From contig PXBG01000125.1 of assembly GCA_003566995.1 (NCBI GenBank), forward strand, positions 1 to 32,441: DNA of 32,441 nucleotides, read 5' to 3'. The notes under the pieces were generated by a model. That model searched no databases. It saw only the letters and a list, made by a program, of their open reading frames with translations, and was not told the DNA's origin. The position numbers and the translations under genes are program-made. This document shows positions 7,419 to 16,142 of this stretch, piece by piece (positions within the stretch are counted from its first letter, which is position 1; the number at the start of each line of letters is the position of its first letter). The stretch is from Syntrophobacteraceae bacterium (lineage in GTDB: Bacteria > Desulfobacterota > Syntrophobacteria > Syntrophobacterales > Syntrophobacteraceae).

Positions 7419-7610
7419 TTGGCGAACGCGGAGGCTTTTGAAAGACTTTTCATGGGGTTGTGTTCCAGAAACATTCAAGGAAAATGTCCCTCTCCTGAGG
7501 ATGTTTCGGGTTGCTCTTCCAGAGGTGAGATTTTTTGCAGGGGTGGGTTTCCCGCCTGTGCACCTCTTTTTTCTCCAGGAGGAGCTTACCTGTTCAGCCT
7601 TTTGGAGTGA
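7419..7610 (+). CDS. Possible 63-residue cysteine-rich protein
   Basis: A frame from TTG at 7419 lies 12 bases after an AGGAGG that follows the mrp stop. It gives 63 residues with five cysteines (GLCSRNIQGKC, SGCSSRGEIFC and FPAC). The regular cysteine spacing and its position between two metal-sulfur genes make a small metal-binding protein conceivable. The long ribosome-site spacing, the rare start codon and the absence of a known family argue against it. An ATG at 7452 would give 52 residues. Confidence 0.33.
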   Translation: MANAEAFERLFMGLCSRNIQGKCPSPEDVSGCSSRGEIFCRGGFPACAPLFSPGGAYLFSLLE

Positions 7611-7637
7611 GAGGGTTCTCTGACCGGGGAGGTAGTG

Positions 7638-8000
7638 ATGAAAGTGGCAGTGAGTGCAGGCGGCAAAGACATGAGCGCGGTTGTGGATCCTCGTTTCGGC
7701 CGGGCTGCTTTTTTTCTCATGGTGGACACGGATTCCATGGAGTTCGTGCCCCTTGAGAACACTCAGAATGCTCAGGCGGCCCAGGGTGCGGGAATACAGG
7801 CGGCCACTCTGGTGGCACAGCACGGCCCTCAGGCCGTGCTCACGGGGCATTGCGGTCCCAAAGCGTTTCAGGCTCTCCAGGCGGCAGGTATTCCCGTGTT
7901 TCTTGGAGTGAGCGGCACCGTGGAGGAAGCCGTGAAAAACTACCGCCGGGGAAATTACGAAGCCGCCAGCGCGCCCGATGTCTCCGGGCACTGGGGTTGA
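7638..8000 (+). CDS. Stand-alone NifX/Orp-like protein (MTH1175-like domain)
   Basis: A 120-residue single-domain protein of the dinitrogenase Fe-Mo cofactor family. It has a KVAVSA first strand, DPRFGRAAFFLMVD, the hydrophobic QAVLTGHCGPKAFQAL segment and IPVFLGVSGTVEEAVKNY. Size and domain match orange protein (Orp), which in Desulfovibrio gigas holds a Mo-Cu sulfide cluster and in D. vulgaris is DVU2108. The ATG at 7638 is preferred to GTG at 7635; GGGGAGG lies upstream. It is the last gene of the second operon, 237 bases after the Mrp fusion. Whether it binds Mo and Cu cannot be read from sequence. Confidence 0.87.
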   Translation: MKVAVSAGGKDMSAVVDPRFGRAAFFLMVDTDSMEFVPLENTQNAQAAQGAGIQAATLVAQHGPQAVLTGHCGPKAFQALQAAGIPVFLGVSGTVEEAVKNYRRGNYEAASAPDVSGHWG

Positions 8001-8259
8001 GCCTGATCTGGGAGTTTTTTCATTTTTTCCTCCGTTTCGAGGTCGTCACCGTTGGAACAGTCCCTTTGGCATTCAACGGTTTCGGCCTTTTTTTTTGAAC
8101 AACTTCTTCTGTGCCTTCTCATGCAAGGGGACTTTTATGGACGTCCTTCATCCACAATGGTAATGTCATCTTGAACAGTGAACGAAGGTTTTATCCGGAT
8201 TGAAGAGTCCATTGAAAGGCTTCATCCAGTCATCATTCATTGAACTGAAAAGGATTCAT

Positions 8260-9960
8260 ATGAGCGGTAATCTTCGTGTGTTGATCGTGGGAGGCGTGGC
8301 CTGCGGTCCCAAAACCGCCTCGCGGTTGAAACGCTTGCTGCCCCGGGCAGAGGTGACCCTGATCGAACGGGGGAGTGTGATTTCCTACGGCGCCTGCGGT
8401 CTGCCCTACTATGTGGAAGGGATGTTTCCCCAGGTTGAAATGCTGAGCGAAACTCCCGCAGGAATTCCCAGGAATGTTCCTTTTTTTGAAAAAGTCAAAG
8501 GATTCAAAACACTGACCCGGGTGGAAGCTCTTCGCATCAATCGGCTGCCCAAAACGGTCACGGTGAAACATGTGGACACGGGGGTCGAGGAAGATCTTTT
8601 CTACGACAAACTGGTGCTTGCCACGGGCGGGCAGGCCGTGAAACCCCCTTTTGCCCATGAAGGGCTGCAAAATGCCTGGTTCATGCGCCACCCCCATGAT
8701 GCGGAAAGCATGGTTCGCGAGATAGAAAAGCAAAAGCTCAGGAAGGCGGTGATCGTAGGCGCCGGATACATCGGGGTGGAGATGGCGGAAGCTCTGATCC
8801 GCCGGGGGCTGGAAGTGAGTGTGGTGGAGGCGCGCCCCCAGGTACTTCCCCAGTTCCTCGATGAAGACATGGCTTTGCTGGCGGCCAGACATCTGAAGCA
8901 AAAGGGCGTCCATCTCATTTTGGGAGAAAACGTCGTGGGACTGGAAGGCAGGGAAGGCCGCGTCACGCAGGTGCAAACGGAAAACTCCCTTCTTCCCGCG
9001 GACCTGGTGCTCATTTCCGTCGGGGTGTGCCCCAATGACCAGCTGGCGAGAGATTCAGGCCTGGACTGTTCTCCCCGGGGGGGCATCCTCATCAACAGCA
9101 ACTGCCAGACGAGCGACTCGGAGATTTACGCGGGTGGAGACTGCGTGCTCAACCACCATGCGGATCCCATGGAGCGCTCTCCTCTTTACGCGCCTATGGG
9201 CTCCACATCCAACAAGCACGGCCGTGTCATTGCCAACCACATCGCCGGTATTTCTACTCCCTATAAGGGCATCACGGGAACGGGGATCTGCCGTGCTTTC
9301 GACATCACCATAGGCCGCACGGGATTCACGGAAAAGCAGGCCATGGAACTGGATTCGCAAGTGGAAACGGCCATCTGGGCCGGACCGGACCTGCCCCATT
9401 ATGTGCCCCAGAGCAAGCCTCTCATCATCAAGGTGGTGGCTTCCAGGCGAAGCCGGAAACTGCTGGGGGTTCAGGTGGTGGGTATGGGCGATGCCTCCAA
9501 GCGGCTGGACATTTCCTCCACGGCCCTCTTCTTCGGTGCCACCGTAGATGAGGTGGCCGACCTGGATCTGGGCTATGCGCCCCCCTATGCCCCTCCCATA
9601 GATCCCGTGGCCGCCGCGATGCACCTCATGGTCAACAAGCTGGACGGATTGGCGGCGGGAATCTCCCCCAGGGAGTGCATGCGCCGTATGAGCGAAAGTG
9701 CTCCCCCTGTTCTGCTGGACGTGCGGACCCCAGAGGAATATGCCGCCATGCAGCTTCCCTTCCATGTGCTGCACATTCCTCTGGGCGCCTTGAGGGAACG
9801 CATGCATGAACTTCCCAGGGACCGGGACATTCTGGCCTTCTGTAAAGTGAGCATGAGAGGCTACGAAGCACAGCGCATTCTCAACGCAGCGGGTTTTGAC
9901 AGGGTCTTTTTCATGGAGGGCGGCCTCGTGGGATGGCCTTATGACCTTCATGTTCCTTGA
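8260..9960 (+). CDS. CoA-disulfide-reductase-like FAD/NAD(P) oxidoreductase with C-terminal rhodanese domain
   Basis: The 566-residue protein has an N-terminal FAD Rossmann motif (VGGVACGPKTA), then ISYGACGLPYY with the single active Cys46 typical of CoA disulfide reductase and NADH oxidase relatives. It also has a second nucleotide motif (VGAGYIGVEMAEA), IYAGGDCV for FAD, and a dimerisation domain. Residues about 465-566 form a rhodanese domain with Cys528 in CKVSMRGY. Such CoADR-Rhd proteins reduce CoA persulfide, polysulfide or disulfides with NAD(P)H. The ATG at 8260 has AAAAGG upstream; an upstream start at 8200 is less likely. The gene stands alone between the Orp operon and a terminator. 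Confidence 0.88.
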   Translation: MSGNLRVLIVGGVACGPKTASRLKRLLPRAEVTLIERGSVISYGACGLPYYVEGMFPQVEMLSETPAGIPRNVPFFEKVKGFKTLTRVEALRINRLPKTVTVKHVDTGVEEDLFYDKLVLATGGQAVKPPFAHEGLQNAWFMRHPHDAESMVREIEKQKLRKAVIVGAGYIGVEMAEALIRRGLEVSVVEARPQVLPQFLDEDMALLAARHLKQKGVHLILGENVVGLEGREGRVTQVQTENSLLPADLVLISVGVCPNDQLARDSGLDCSPRGGILINSNCQTSDSEIYAGGDCVLNHHADPMERSPLYAPMGSTSNKHGRVIANHIAGISTPYKGITGTGICRAFDITIGRTGFTEKQAMELDSQVETAIWAGPDLPHYVPQSKPLIIKVVASRRSRKLLGVQVVGMGDASKRLDISSTALFFGATVDEVADLDLGYAPPYAPPIDPVAAAMHLMVNKLDGLAAGISPRECMRRMSESAPPVLLDVRTPEEYAAMQLPFHVLHIPLGALRERMHELPRDRDILAFCKVSMRGYEAQRILNAAGFDRVFFMEGGLVGWPYDLHVP

Positions 9961-10044
9961 TGCGCTCTCCCCCCTCCTTCAAGGGAGATCCCGCACTGTG
10001 TCCTGAAAGATTTTTCGTTCATTGAAAAAAAGTCGCTCCTCCAC

Positions 10045-10071
10045 AAGCCAGGCATTCGCCCGGCTTTTTTT
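10045..10071 (+). terminator. Intrinsic terminator after the CoADR-rhodanese gene
   Basis: AAGCC and GGC pair with GCC and GGCTT around an ATTC loop with one A-C mismatch, followed by a run of seven Ts. It lies 85 bases after the stop at 9960, in a 296-base gap holding no other clear feature apart from leader DNA of the next operon. Confidence 0.82.
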
Positions 10072-10256
10072 GTGGCTTCCGGGGAGGAATGTGACAGCTT
10101 TTTCCACAAAAGATGTCACAATGAGGAACACAGGCTTTATATTGTGGGTCATGAACGCATGGATTCCTTGAAGTTCAGGATGTGGAATCTCATCCTTGCC
10201 TCCCGCAGGGAGCGCAAACCCTTCGTCCCATCACCTCAAAAAGGAAGGGAGTGACA

Positions 10257-11351
10257 ATGCCCAGGAAAGACATCAATCTTCCCTACAAAATTCAGTACCT
10301 GTCCATTTTGGATGAGAACGGAAAACTGGACAAAAAGCTGGATCCCAACCTGTCCGAAGACCTCCTCATGAAACTGTACCGGGCCATGGTGTTGAGCCGT
10401 AAATTCGACGAACGCATGTTGACGCTGCAGCGGCAGGGCAAAATCGGCACCTTTGCGCCCATCAAGGGACAGGAGGCTCAGATCGGGGCTGTGGCCGTGC
10501 TGGAACCCGATGACTGGCTGGTGCCTTCTTTTCGGGAAATGGCTGCAGAGTTGTGGCGAGGAAAGAAAATGGAAAACATCCTTTCCCTGTATGCCGGGTA
10601 CAATGAAGGGGGAGAAATCCCCGAAGGGTTCAACAATCTCCCCGTCTCCATACCTGTGGGGAGCCAGACCCTCCATGCCGCGGGCATCGCTTACGCCATC
10701 AGGTATAGAAAACAGAAGCAGGTGGCCATGACCTTTTTCGGGGATGGAGCCACTTCCGAGGGCGACTTTCATGAGGCCATGAACTTTGCCGCGGTCTTTC
10801 AGGTACCCGCCATTTTCATCTGCCAGAACAACCACTGGGCCATATCCGTCCCCCGGTCCCATCAAACGCGCTCCAAGACCCTCGCTCAAAAAGCGCTGGC
10901 CTACGAAATGCCCGGCATCCAGGTGGACGGCAACGATGTCCTGGCCGTCTATGCCGCAGCCAAAGAGGCTGTTGACCGGGGACGATCAGGAGAGGGCCCC
11001 ACTTTTATCGAATGTGTCACCTACCGCATGTCCGTGCACACCACTGCCGATGATCCCAAGAAATACCGGTCTGAAGAGGAAGTGGAAGGTTGGGTCAAAA
11101 AAGATCCCATCACCCGCTTTGAAAAATACCTTCGGGATAAGAACCTCATGGATGATGACCAGGTCAAAGCCACCGAGGAAGAGGTGAGCGGCGAGATCAA
11201 AGAGGCTGTGGGACGATGGGAAGACTTCATCAAAAAGACTCCCGATCCCCTTTCCATGTTTGAGCATCTTCTGGAGGAATTGCCACCTCATGTGGAACAG
11301 CAGCGGGAAGAACTGAAGGCGGAACAGGCCCAGAGGAAGGGAGGGAAGTGA
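10257..11351 (+). CDS. pdhA: Pyruvate/2-oxoacid dehydrogenase E1 component, alpha subunit
   Basis: A 364-residue thiamine-diphosphate-dependent subunit of the alpha2beta2 E1 type. The ThDP/Mg motif runs from GDGATSEGDFHEA to ICQNN (residues about 163-193), followed by the regulatory-loop-like HQTRSKT and an HTTADDPKKYR segment. It decarboxylates a 2-oxoacid, most likely pyruvate, and passes the acyl group to E2-bound lipoate. The ATG at 10257 has AAGGAAGGGA just upstream. Its stop overlaps the beta-subunit start region, so the two are co-translated. Acetoin or branched-chain substrates are possible, but the adjacent lipoylation genes favour a central metabolic role. Confidence 0.9.
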   Translation: MPRKDINLPYKIQYLSILDENGKLDKKLDPNLSEDLLMKLYRAMVLSRKFDERMLTLQRQGKIGTFAPIKGQEAQIGAVAVLEPDDWLVPSFREMAAELWRGKKMENILSLYAGYNEGGEIPEGFNNLPVSIPVGSQTLHAAGIAYAIRYRKQKQVAMTFFGDGATSEGDFHEAMNFAAVFQVPAIFICQNNHWAISVPRSHQTRSKTLAQKALAYEMPGIQVDGNDVLAVYAAAKEAVDRGRSGEGPTFIECVTYRMSVHTTADDPKKYRSEEEVEGWVKKDPITRFEKYLRDKNLMDDDQVKATEEEVSGEIKEAVGRWEDFIKKTPDPLSMFEHLLEELPPHVEQQREELKAEQAQRKGGK

Positions 11352-11353
11352 AT

Positions 11354-12334
11354 ATGGCTAAAATGACAATGGTTCAGGCCATCAACCTGGCCCTCATGCA
11401 GGAGATGGAAAAAGATGACGGCGTCATGGTCCTGGGCGAGGATGTGGGAAAAGACGGGGGCGTTTTTCGGGTGACCGACAACCTCATGGACAAGTTCGGT
11501 CCCGAGCGTGTCATGGACACTCCTCTGGCAGAATCGGGCATTGCGGGGTTTTCCATCGGAATGGCTCTTCATGGTTTGAAACCCGTCTGCGAAATGCAGT
11601 TCTCCGGTTTCAGCTACTTCGCCATGCACCAGTTGGAAGCTCATGCAGCGCGTCTTCGGGGAAGATCCCTGGGGAGATTTCACGTGCCCATGGTTTTGCG
11701 GGCTCCATACGGAGGGGGCGTGCGGGCCCTGGAGCACCATTCGGAAAGCCGCGAAGCCTATTTTGCCCACACACCGGGCCTCAAGATGGTGATCCCTTCC
11801 ACTCCCCGTAATGCGAGAGCTCTTCTGGTGAGTGCCATTCGGGACCCCGACCCTGTGATTTTTTTCGAGCCCAAGGCCCTTTACCGGGCTTTTCGGGAGG
11901 AAGTGCCCGAAGACGAGGAGACACTGCCCATCGGCAAGTCACGCATCGCCCGGGAGGGAAAAGACGTGACGGTCATCTCCTACGGCGCCACCCTTCATTC
12001 GGTCATGGAAGCCGCAGAAAAACTGGAAGAGGAGGACGGTGTTCAGGTGGAAGTGATCGACCTTCTCACCATTTCGCCCCTGGACGACGAGCTGTTCTCC
12101 GAGTCCGCCCGCAGGACGGGGCGGGTGGTGGTGGCTCACGAGGCGCCCCGAAGCTTTGGAGCGGGGGCCGAAGTGATCGCGCGCCTCGTGGAAAAATCCT
12201 TTCTGTACCTGGAAGCTCCCGTGAGGCGGGTGACAGGTTTTGACATCGTCATTCCCCTTTACCAGCGGGAAATGGACTATCTGCCCGGCGTGAACAGGGT
12301 GATGCAGGGCGTTCGGGAAACTCTCGATTTCTGA
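11354..12334 (+). CDS. pdhB: Pyruvate/2-oxoacid dehydrogenase E1 component, beta subunit
   Basis: A 326-residue partner of the alpha subunit. The transketolase-type pyrimidine-binding domain shows VLGEDVGKDGGVFRVT, then DTPLAESGIAGF with the Glu that activates ThDP, and EMQFSGFSYFA. The C-terminal domain has VTVISYGATLH and EVIDLLTISPLD. The ATG at 11354 follows GAGGGA; a GTG at 11348, overlapping the previous stop, would add two residues. The 138 bases to the E2 gene contain no clear terminator. Confidence 0.92.
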   Translation: MAKMTMVQAINLALMQEMEKDDGVMVLGEDVGKDGGVFRVTDNLMDKFGPERVMDTPLAESGIAGFSIGMALHGLKPVCEMQFSGFSYFAMHQLEAHAARLRGRSLGRFHVPMVLRAPYGGGVRALEHHSESREAYFAHTPGLKMVIPSTPRNARALLVSAIRDPDPVIFFEPKALYRAFREEVPEDEETLPIGKSRIAREGKDVTVISYGATLHSVMEAAEKLEEEDGVQVEVIDLLTISPLDDELFSESARRTGRVVVAHEAPRSFGAGAEVIARLVEKSFLYLEAPVRRVTGFDIVIPLYQREMDYLPGVNRVMQGVRETLDF

Positions 12335-12472
12335 GGATAAACGGGAACAGGGCCCTGCAGGTTTTTGTGCGGAAATGCGTGATGAAAGGGAGCTGCAAAA
12401 GAAAGGACACATGGCTTCCATGGGAAGAAGGACATTTTTTGCGGCCCTGTAGAAAGGTTGCGAGGAGGGAAC

Positions 12473-13909
12473 ATGCCATTGGAATTCAAGCTTCCTGATC
12501 TGGGAGAAGGCATCCACGAGGGGGAAATCGTCGAAGTCCTCGTGTCCGAGGGCGATCAAGTCGAAGACGGAACTCTGGTCCTCCTGGTGGAGACGGACAA
12601 GGCCACCACGGAAGTTCCTTCCCCCGTGGCGGGAGTGGTCAAAGAGATTCGCGTGAAGCCTGGTGATGTGGTGAAAGTGGGTCAGGTCATGATGGTTTTT
12701 GACCGGGCAGATGAAAAGGGCGAACCCGGCGAGGAACCCTCAAGGGAAGACAAAAAGCAACCCTCTGGAGAGGGTGAAGAAGAGACTCCTTCCGGTAAAG
12801 ACCAGGGTGAAGAGGAAGAGAAAAACAAGGGGAAGAAAAAAGAAACCCCAAAAGAAAAAGAGAAAGAGGAGGATACGGGGAAAGAGCCGTCTGAGGGCGA
12901 CAAGAAAGAGGCGCGTGAGAAGGCTGGGACTTCCGGAAAACCCCCGCAAGAGGGGCCGGTGCCTGCGGCCCCTTCCACCCGGCGCCTGGCCCGTGAACTG
13001 GGAGTGGACCTGAGACAGGTGACGGCTTCCGGACCGGGTGGCCGTGTCATGCCTGAAGATGTTCAGGCCTTCGCAAGGAAAGGCGAAGAGGCTGCAGGGG
13101 AAAAGGAAGAGCCAACCGTGCCCAAAAAGATTTCACGGGATGAAAAAGAGGCTGTGGGGGAAGAGGAAGGGGTCAAAGAGCCCTCCATGGAAGAAGAGGC
13201 CGTGGAGCGTGTGGCTTTGCGTTCCGTTCGAAAGGCAACGGCCAGGCGCATGGCTTTGGCCTGGTCCGAGATCCCCCATGTGACCCATCAGGATGCGGCC
13301 GACATCACCGAACTGGAAGCGTTCAGGCAAAAGGCCAAAGAAAAGATTCGTGCCCAGGGGGGGACCCTGAGCCTGACCGTCTTTGTGCTCAAGGCGGTGG
13401 TGGCTGCCCTGAAGGCTTTCCCCGGCTTCAATGCGAGCATCGACATGGATTCGGAGGAGATTCTGTTCAGAAAATATTACAACATCGGCGTCGCCACGGA
13501 CACGGATCGCGGCCTCGTTGTGCCTGTCCTGAAGAATGTGGATCGCAAAAGCCTGACATTGCTCTCTCAGGAGCTTCCCCAACTGGTTCAGCGCACCCGT
13601 GAGGGGAAAATCGACCGGGAAGATGTGACAGGGGGCACTTTCACCATCACCAATATAGGAGCCTTGGGGGGAAGAGCGTTCACACCCATCGTCAACCACC
13701 CTCAGGCGGCCATTCTGGGTCTCGCGCAGGGGCGGTTGGAACCCGTGATCAAAGGCGACCTGAACAACTACAGGGTGGTTCCCAGGCTGATGCTGCCCCT
13801 CATTCTCGGTTTTGACCACCGGGTGGTGGACGGAGCCGATGCTGCCCGCTTCGTGAACATGGTCAAAGAATCCCTGCAGGATCCCGAAAATCTGCTCATG
13901 GTCATGTGA
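12473..13909 (+). CDS. pdhC: Dihydrolipoamide acyltransferase, E2 component
   Basis: The 478-residue core enzyme of the complex has one lipoyl domain (residues 1-77) with Lys43 in ETDKATTEV. A linker (about 79-162) is extremely rich in Glu, Lys and Gly instead of the usual Ala-Pro. The peripheral-subunit-binding domain follows (167-203, STRRLARELGVDL), then a second charged linker. The catalytic domain (about 243-478) ends with DHRVVDG, where His449 and Asp453 are catalytic. GAGGAGGG precedes the ATG. The stop overlaps an alternative E3 start, indicating tight coupling. Confidence 0.93.
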   Translation: MPLEFKLPDLGEGIHEGEIVEVLVSEGDQVEDGTLVLLVETDKATTEVPSPVAGVVKEIRVKPGDVVKVGQVMMVFDRADEKGEPGEEPSREDKKQPSGEGEEETPSGKDQGEEEEKNKGKKKETPKEKEKEEDTGKEPSEGDKKEAREKAGTSGKPPQEGPVPAAPSTRRLARELGVDLRQVTASGPGGRVMPEDVQAFARKGEEAAGEKEEPTVPKKISRDEKEAVGEEEGVKEPSMEEEAVERVALRSVRKATARRMALAWSEIPHVTHQDAADITELEAFRQKAKEKIRAQGGTLSLTVFVLKAVVAALKAFPGFNASIDMDSEEILFRKYYNIGVATDTDRGLVVPVLKNVDRKSLTLLSQELPQLVQRTREGKIDREDVTGGTFTITNIGALGGRAFTPIVNHPQAAILGLAQGRLEPVIKGDLNNYRVVPRLMLPLILGFDHRVVDGADAARFVNMVKESLQDPENLLMVM

Positions 13910-13935
13910 TCCCTGCGGAGAAGGAGGATTGCCCC

Positions 13936-15369
13936 ATGGTGATGGGTGAATTCACTCAAGAGACGGAGGTCCTCGTGGTGGGAGGAGGTCCCGGAGGATA
14001 TGCGGCGGCATTTCGAGCGGCTGACCTGGGAATGGATGTGACCCTCGTGGACATGAGAAGCCGTCCCGGTGGGGTGTGCCTTTTTCGCGGCTGCATTCCC
14101 TCCAAGACCCTGCTCAATGTCTCCGAACTGCTTCTCGACGCGCGCCGGGGGAGTGAAATGGGGATTTCCTTCCAGGACGTTCGCGTCGATCTGGAAAAAA
14201 TGCGCCAATGGAAAAACCAGGTGGTGGACCGGCTGGCCAATGGACTCCGGGAACTTTGCAGAAAGCGTGGAATCCAGTTCGTTCAGGGGCGTGCCGTTTT
14301 TGAAGACCACGATCGTGTTCGCTTGATCGAGGCGGAAGTGTCACACGTCAAGTTCAAGCATGCCATCATTGCCACGGGTTCCCGTGTCCGCTCGCTCCCC
14401 GGTGTTTCCTTTGAGGGAGGAGGACGTGTGATGAGTTCCACGGGCGCCCTGGAAATCCCCGACGTTCCGGAACACCTCCTGGTGGTGGGTGGAGGATACG
14501 TGGGGGTGGAGCTGGGTTCTCTGTATGCAGCTCTCGGGAGCCGAGTGACCCTGGTGGAATGGGCGGACCGCCTCATGGCGGGCGCGGACCAGGACCTGGT
14601 GCGCCCCCTCTCGGAGCACCTGGAGGAGGTTTTTGAGGGCATTCACCTGGGCACCGGGGTCAAGAAGGCCCAGGAAGAAAAAGACCACGTGAAGGTCACT
14701 TTTGAGGGACAGGGGAAAGATTTGCGGGAACGTTTCGACCGTGTGCTGGTGGCCGTGGGCAGAGTCCCTCACACCAAAGAGCTGGAACTTGAAAAAGCCC
14801 ATGTTCAGGTGAGTGATGACGGATTCATCGCCGTGGATGAGCAGCGGCGGACATCCAACAGGAAGATATTCGCCGTGGGTGATGTGGTGGGAGGCGTCAT
14901 GCTCGCTCACAAGGCCATGTGCGAGGGAAAGGTGGCGGCGGAGGTCATCGCCGGTCAACCGGCTTCCTTTGACGTGCAGGCCATTCCCGCCGTGGTCTAC
15001 ACAGATCCCCAGCTGGCCTGGTGCGGGCTCACGGAGGAAGAGTGCCGCAGGCGAAAAATGGAGATCAAGGTCACCCGTTTTCCCTGGTCTGCTTCGGGAC
15101 GGGCCGTGACCCTGGGACTTTCCAGGGGGATGACCAAGCTCATCGGAGATGCCCAAACGGGACGCATTGTGGGCATGGGCATCGTGGGGCGCCATGCGGG
15201 GGAGATGATCGCCGAAGGCGTTCTCGCTGTGGAAATGGGAGCATTGGCGGAAGACATGGCCCTGAGCATTCATCCACACCCCACGCTCTCCGAAACGGAG
15301 GGAGAGGCGGCCGAAGCTTTTATGGGAATGTCCACGCACATCATGCCTTCCGGCAAAGGTAAGAAATGA
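13936..15369 (+). CDS. lpdA: Dihydrolipoamide dehydrogenase, E3 component
   Basis: A 477-residue flavoprotein that reoxidises dihydrolipoamide with NAD+. It has an FAD motif VVGGGPGGYAAAF, the redox-active pair Cys48 and Cys53 in GGVCLFRGCIPSK, an NAD motif VVGGGYVGVELGS, a second FAD motif IFAVGDVVGG, and the C-terminal His-Glu dyad in HPHPTLSE. The ATG at 13936 has a strong AAGGAGG eight bases upstream, and is preferred over the GTG at 13906 that overlaps the E2 stop. Confidence 0.93.
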   Translation: MVMGEFTQETEVLVVGGGPGGYAAAFRAADLGMDVTLVDMRSRPGGVCLFRGCIPSKTLLNVSELLLDARRGSEMGISFQDVRVDLEKMRQWKNQVVDRLANGLRELCRKRGIQFVQGRAVFEDHDRVRLIEAEVSHVKFKHAIIATGSRVRSLPGVSFEGGGRVMSSTGALEIPDVPEHLLVVGGGYVGVELGSLYAALGSRVTLVEWADRLMAGADQDLVRPLSEHLEEVFEGIHLGTGVKKAQEEKDHVKVTFEGQGKDLRERFDRVLVAVGRVPHTKELELEKAHVQVSDDGFIAVDEQRRTSNRKIFAVGDVVGGVMLAHKAMCEGKVAAEVIAGQPASFDVQAIPAVVYTDPQLAWCGLTEEECRRRKMEIKVTRFPWSASGRAVTLGLSRGMTKLIGDAQTGRIVGMGIVGRHAGEMIAEGVLAVEMGALAEDMALSIHPHPTLSETEGEAAEAFMGMSTHIMPSGKGKK

Positions 15370-15431
15370 GGGGTTCATGGAATGGCAGGCCTTTCCCTGG
15401 GAACAACTGAACTGAAAAGGAAGGACAGGCC

Positions 15432-16139
15432 TTGAGCCTCCCCACCTGCTCATACTGCCGGCTGGGGCTCATGGACTACCGCAGGGCGTGGTCCCTTCAA
15501 AAGTCCCTGGCCCTCCTTCGCGGAAGGGAGGCCGTGGGGGACACTCTCCTCCTCGTGGAGCACCCCCCCGTTTACACCCTCGGACGCAGGGGAAAGGAAA
15601 TCCACCTTCTCGTTCCCAAAGAAAAGCTCGCCAGGGAGGGTGTGGATGTGGTGCGCGTGGACCGGGGGGGGGACATCACTTTTCATGGGCCGGGACAGTT
15701 GGTGGGGTATCCCATTTTGAGCCTCAAAGAACGTTCCGGCGGTGCGAGCCGTTACCTTCGGGACCTGGAGGAGGTATTGATGAGGGCCCTGAAAATGCTG
15801 GGGGTTGCATCCGGCCGCTGGGAAAGACTCACGGGTGTGTGGGTGGGTGAAGAAAAAATTGGAGCCATCGGTGTGAAAATTGGGGCTCAGCGCGTGACGG
15901 AGCATGGCTTTGCACTCAATGTGAACACGGATCTGCGTTATTTTCACCAGATGGTCCCCTGTGGCATCAGGGACAGGGGAGTGACGTCCCTGGAACGGGT
16001 CCTGGGGCGAAAGCTGTCATTGGAGGAAGTGGTTTCTCCCCTGGTTCAGGCCTTTGGAGAAGTGTTTCAAAGGGAGATGCGGGAAACATGGCCTTCATGG
16101 CTCTGCGGTGTAGCGGCCCGGGAAGCCGGGGGAGAGTGA
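15432..16139 (+). CDS. lipB: Octanoyl-[acyl carrier protein]:protein N-octanoyltransferase
   Basis: The 235-residue enzyme transfers octanoate from acyl carrier protein to the lipoyl lysine of E2 and related proteins. It contains GGDITFHGPGQLVGYPIL, the lysine motif GEEKIGAIGVKI, and the catalytic-cysteine segment VPCGIRDRGVTSL. The TTG start at 15432 follows AAGGAAGGA. It lies 62 bases after the E3 gene, pairing the dehydrogenase complex with its own lipoylation step. Confidence 0.93.
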   Translation: MSLPTCSYCRLGLMDYRRAWSLQKSLALLRGREAVGDTLLLVEHPPVYTLGRRGKEIHLLVPKEKLAREGVDVVRVDRGGDITFHGPGQLVGYPILSLKERSGGASRYLRDLEEVLMRALKMLGVASGRWERLTGVWVGEEKIGAIGVKIGAQRVTEHGFALNVNTDLRYFHQMVPCGIRDRGVTSLERVLGRKLSLEEVVSPLVQAFGEVFQREMRETWPSWLCGVAAREAGGE

Positions 16140-16142
16140 AGA

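Noticed and set aside
6645-7991. 448-codon minus-strand frame across mrp and the Orp gene
   Set aside because: It shadows two well-supported genes, is rich in His and Arg, and has no recognisable domain.
10072-10254. 60-codon frame before pdhA
   Set aside because: It starts at the terminator's edge, lacks a ribosome site, and overlaps the leader of the pdh operon.
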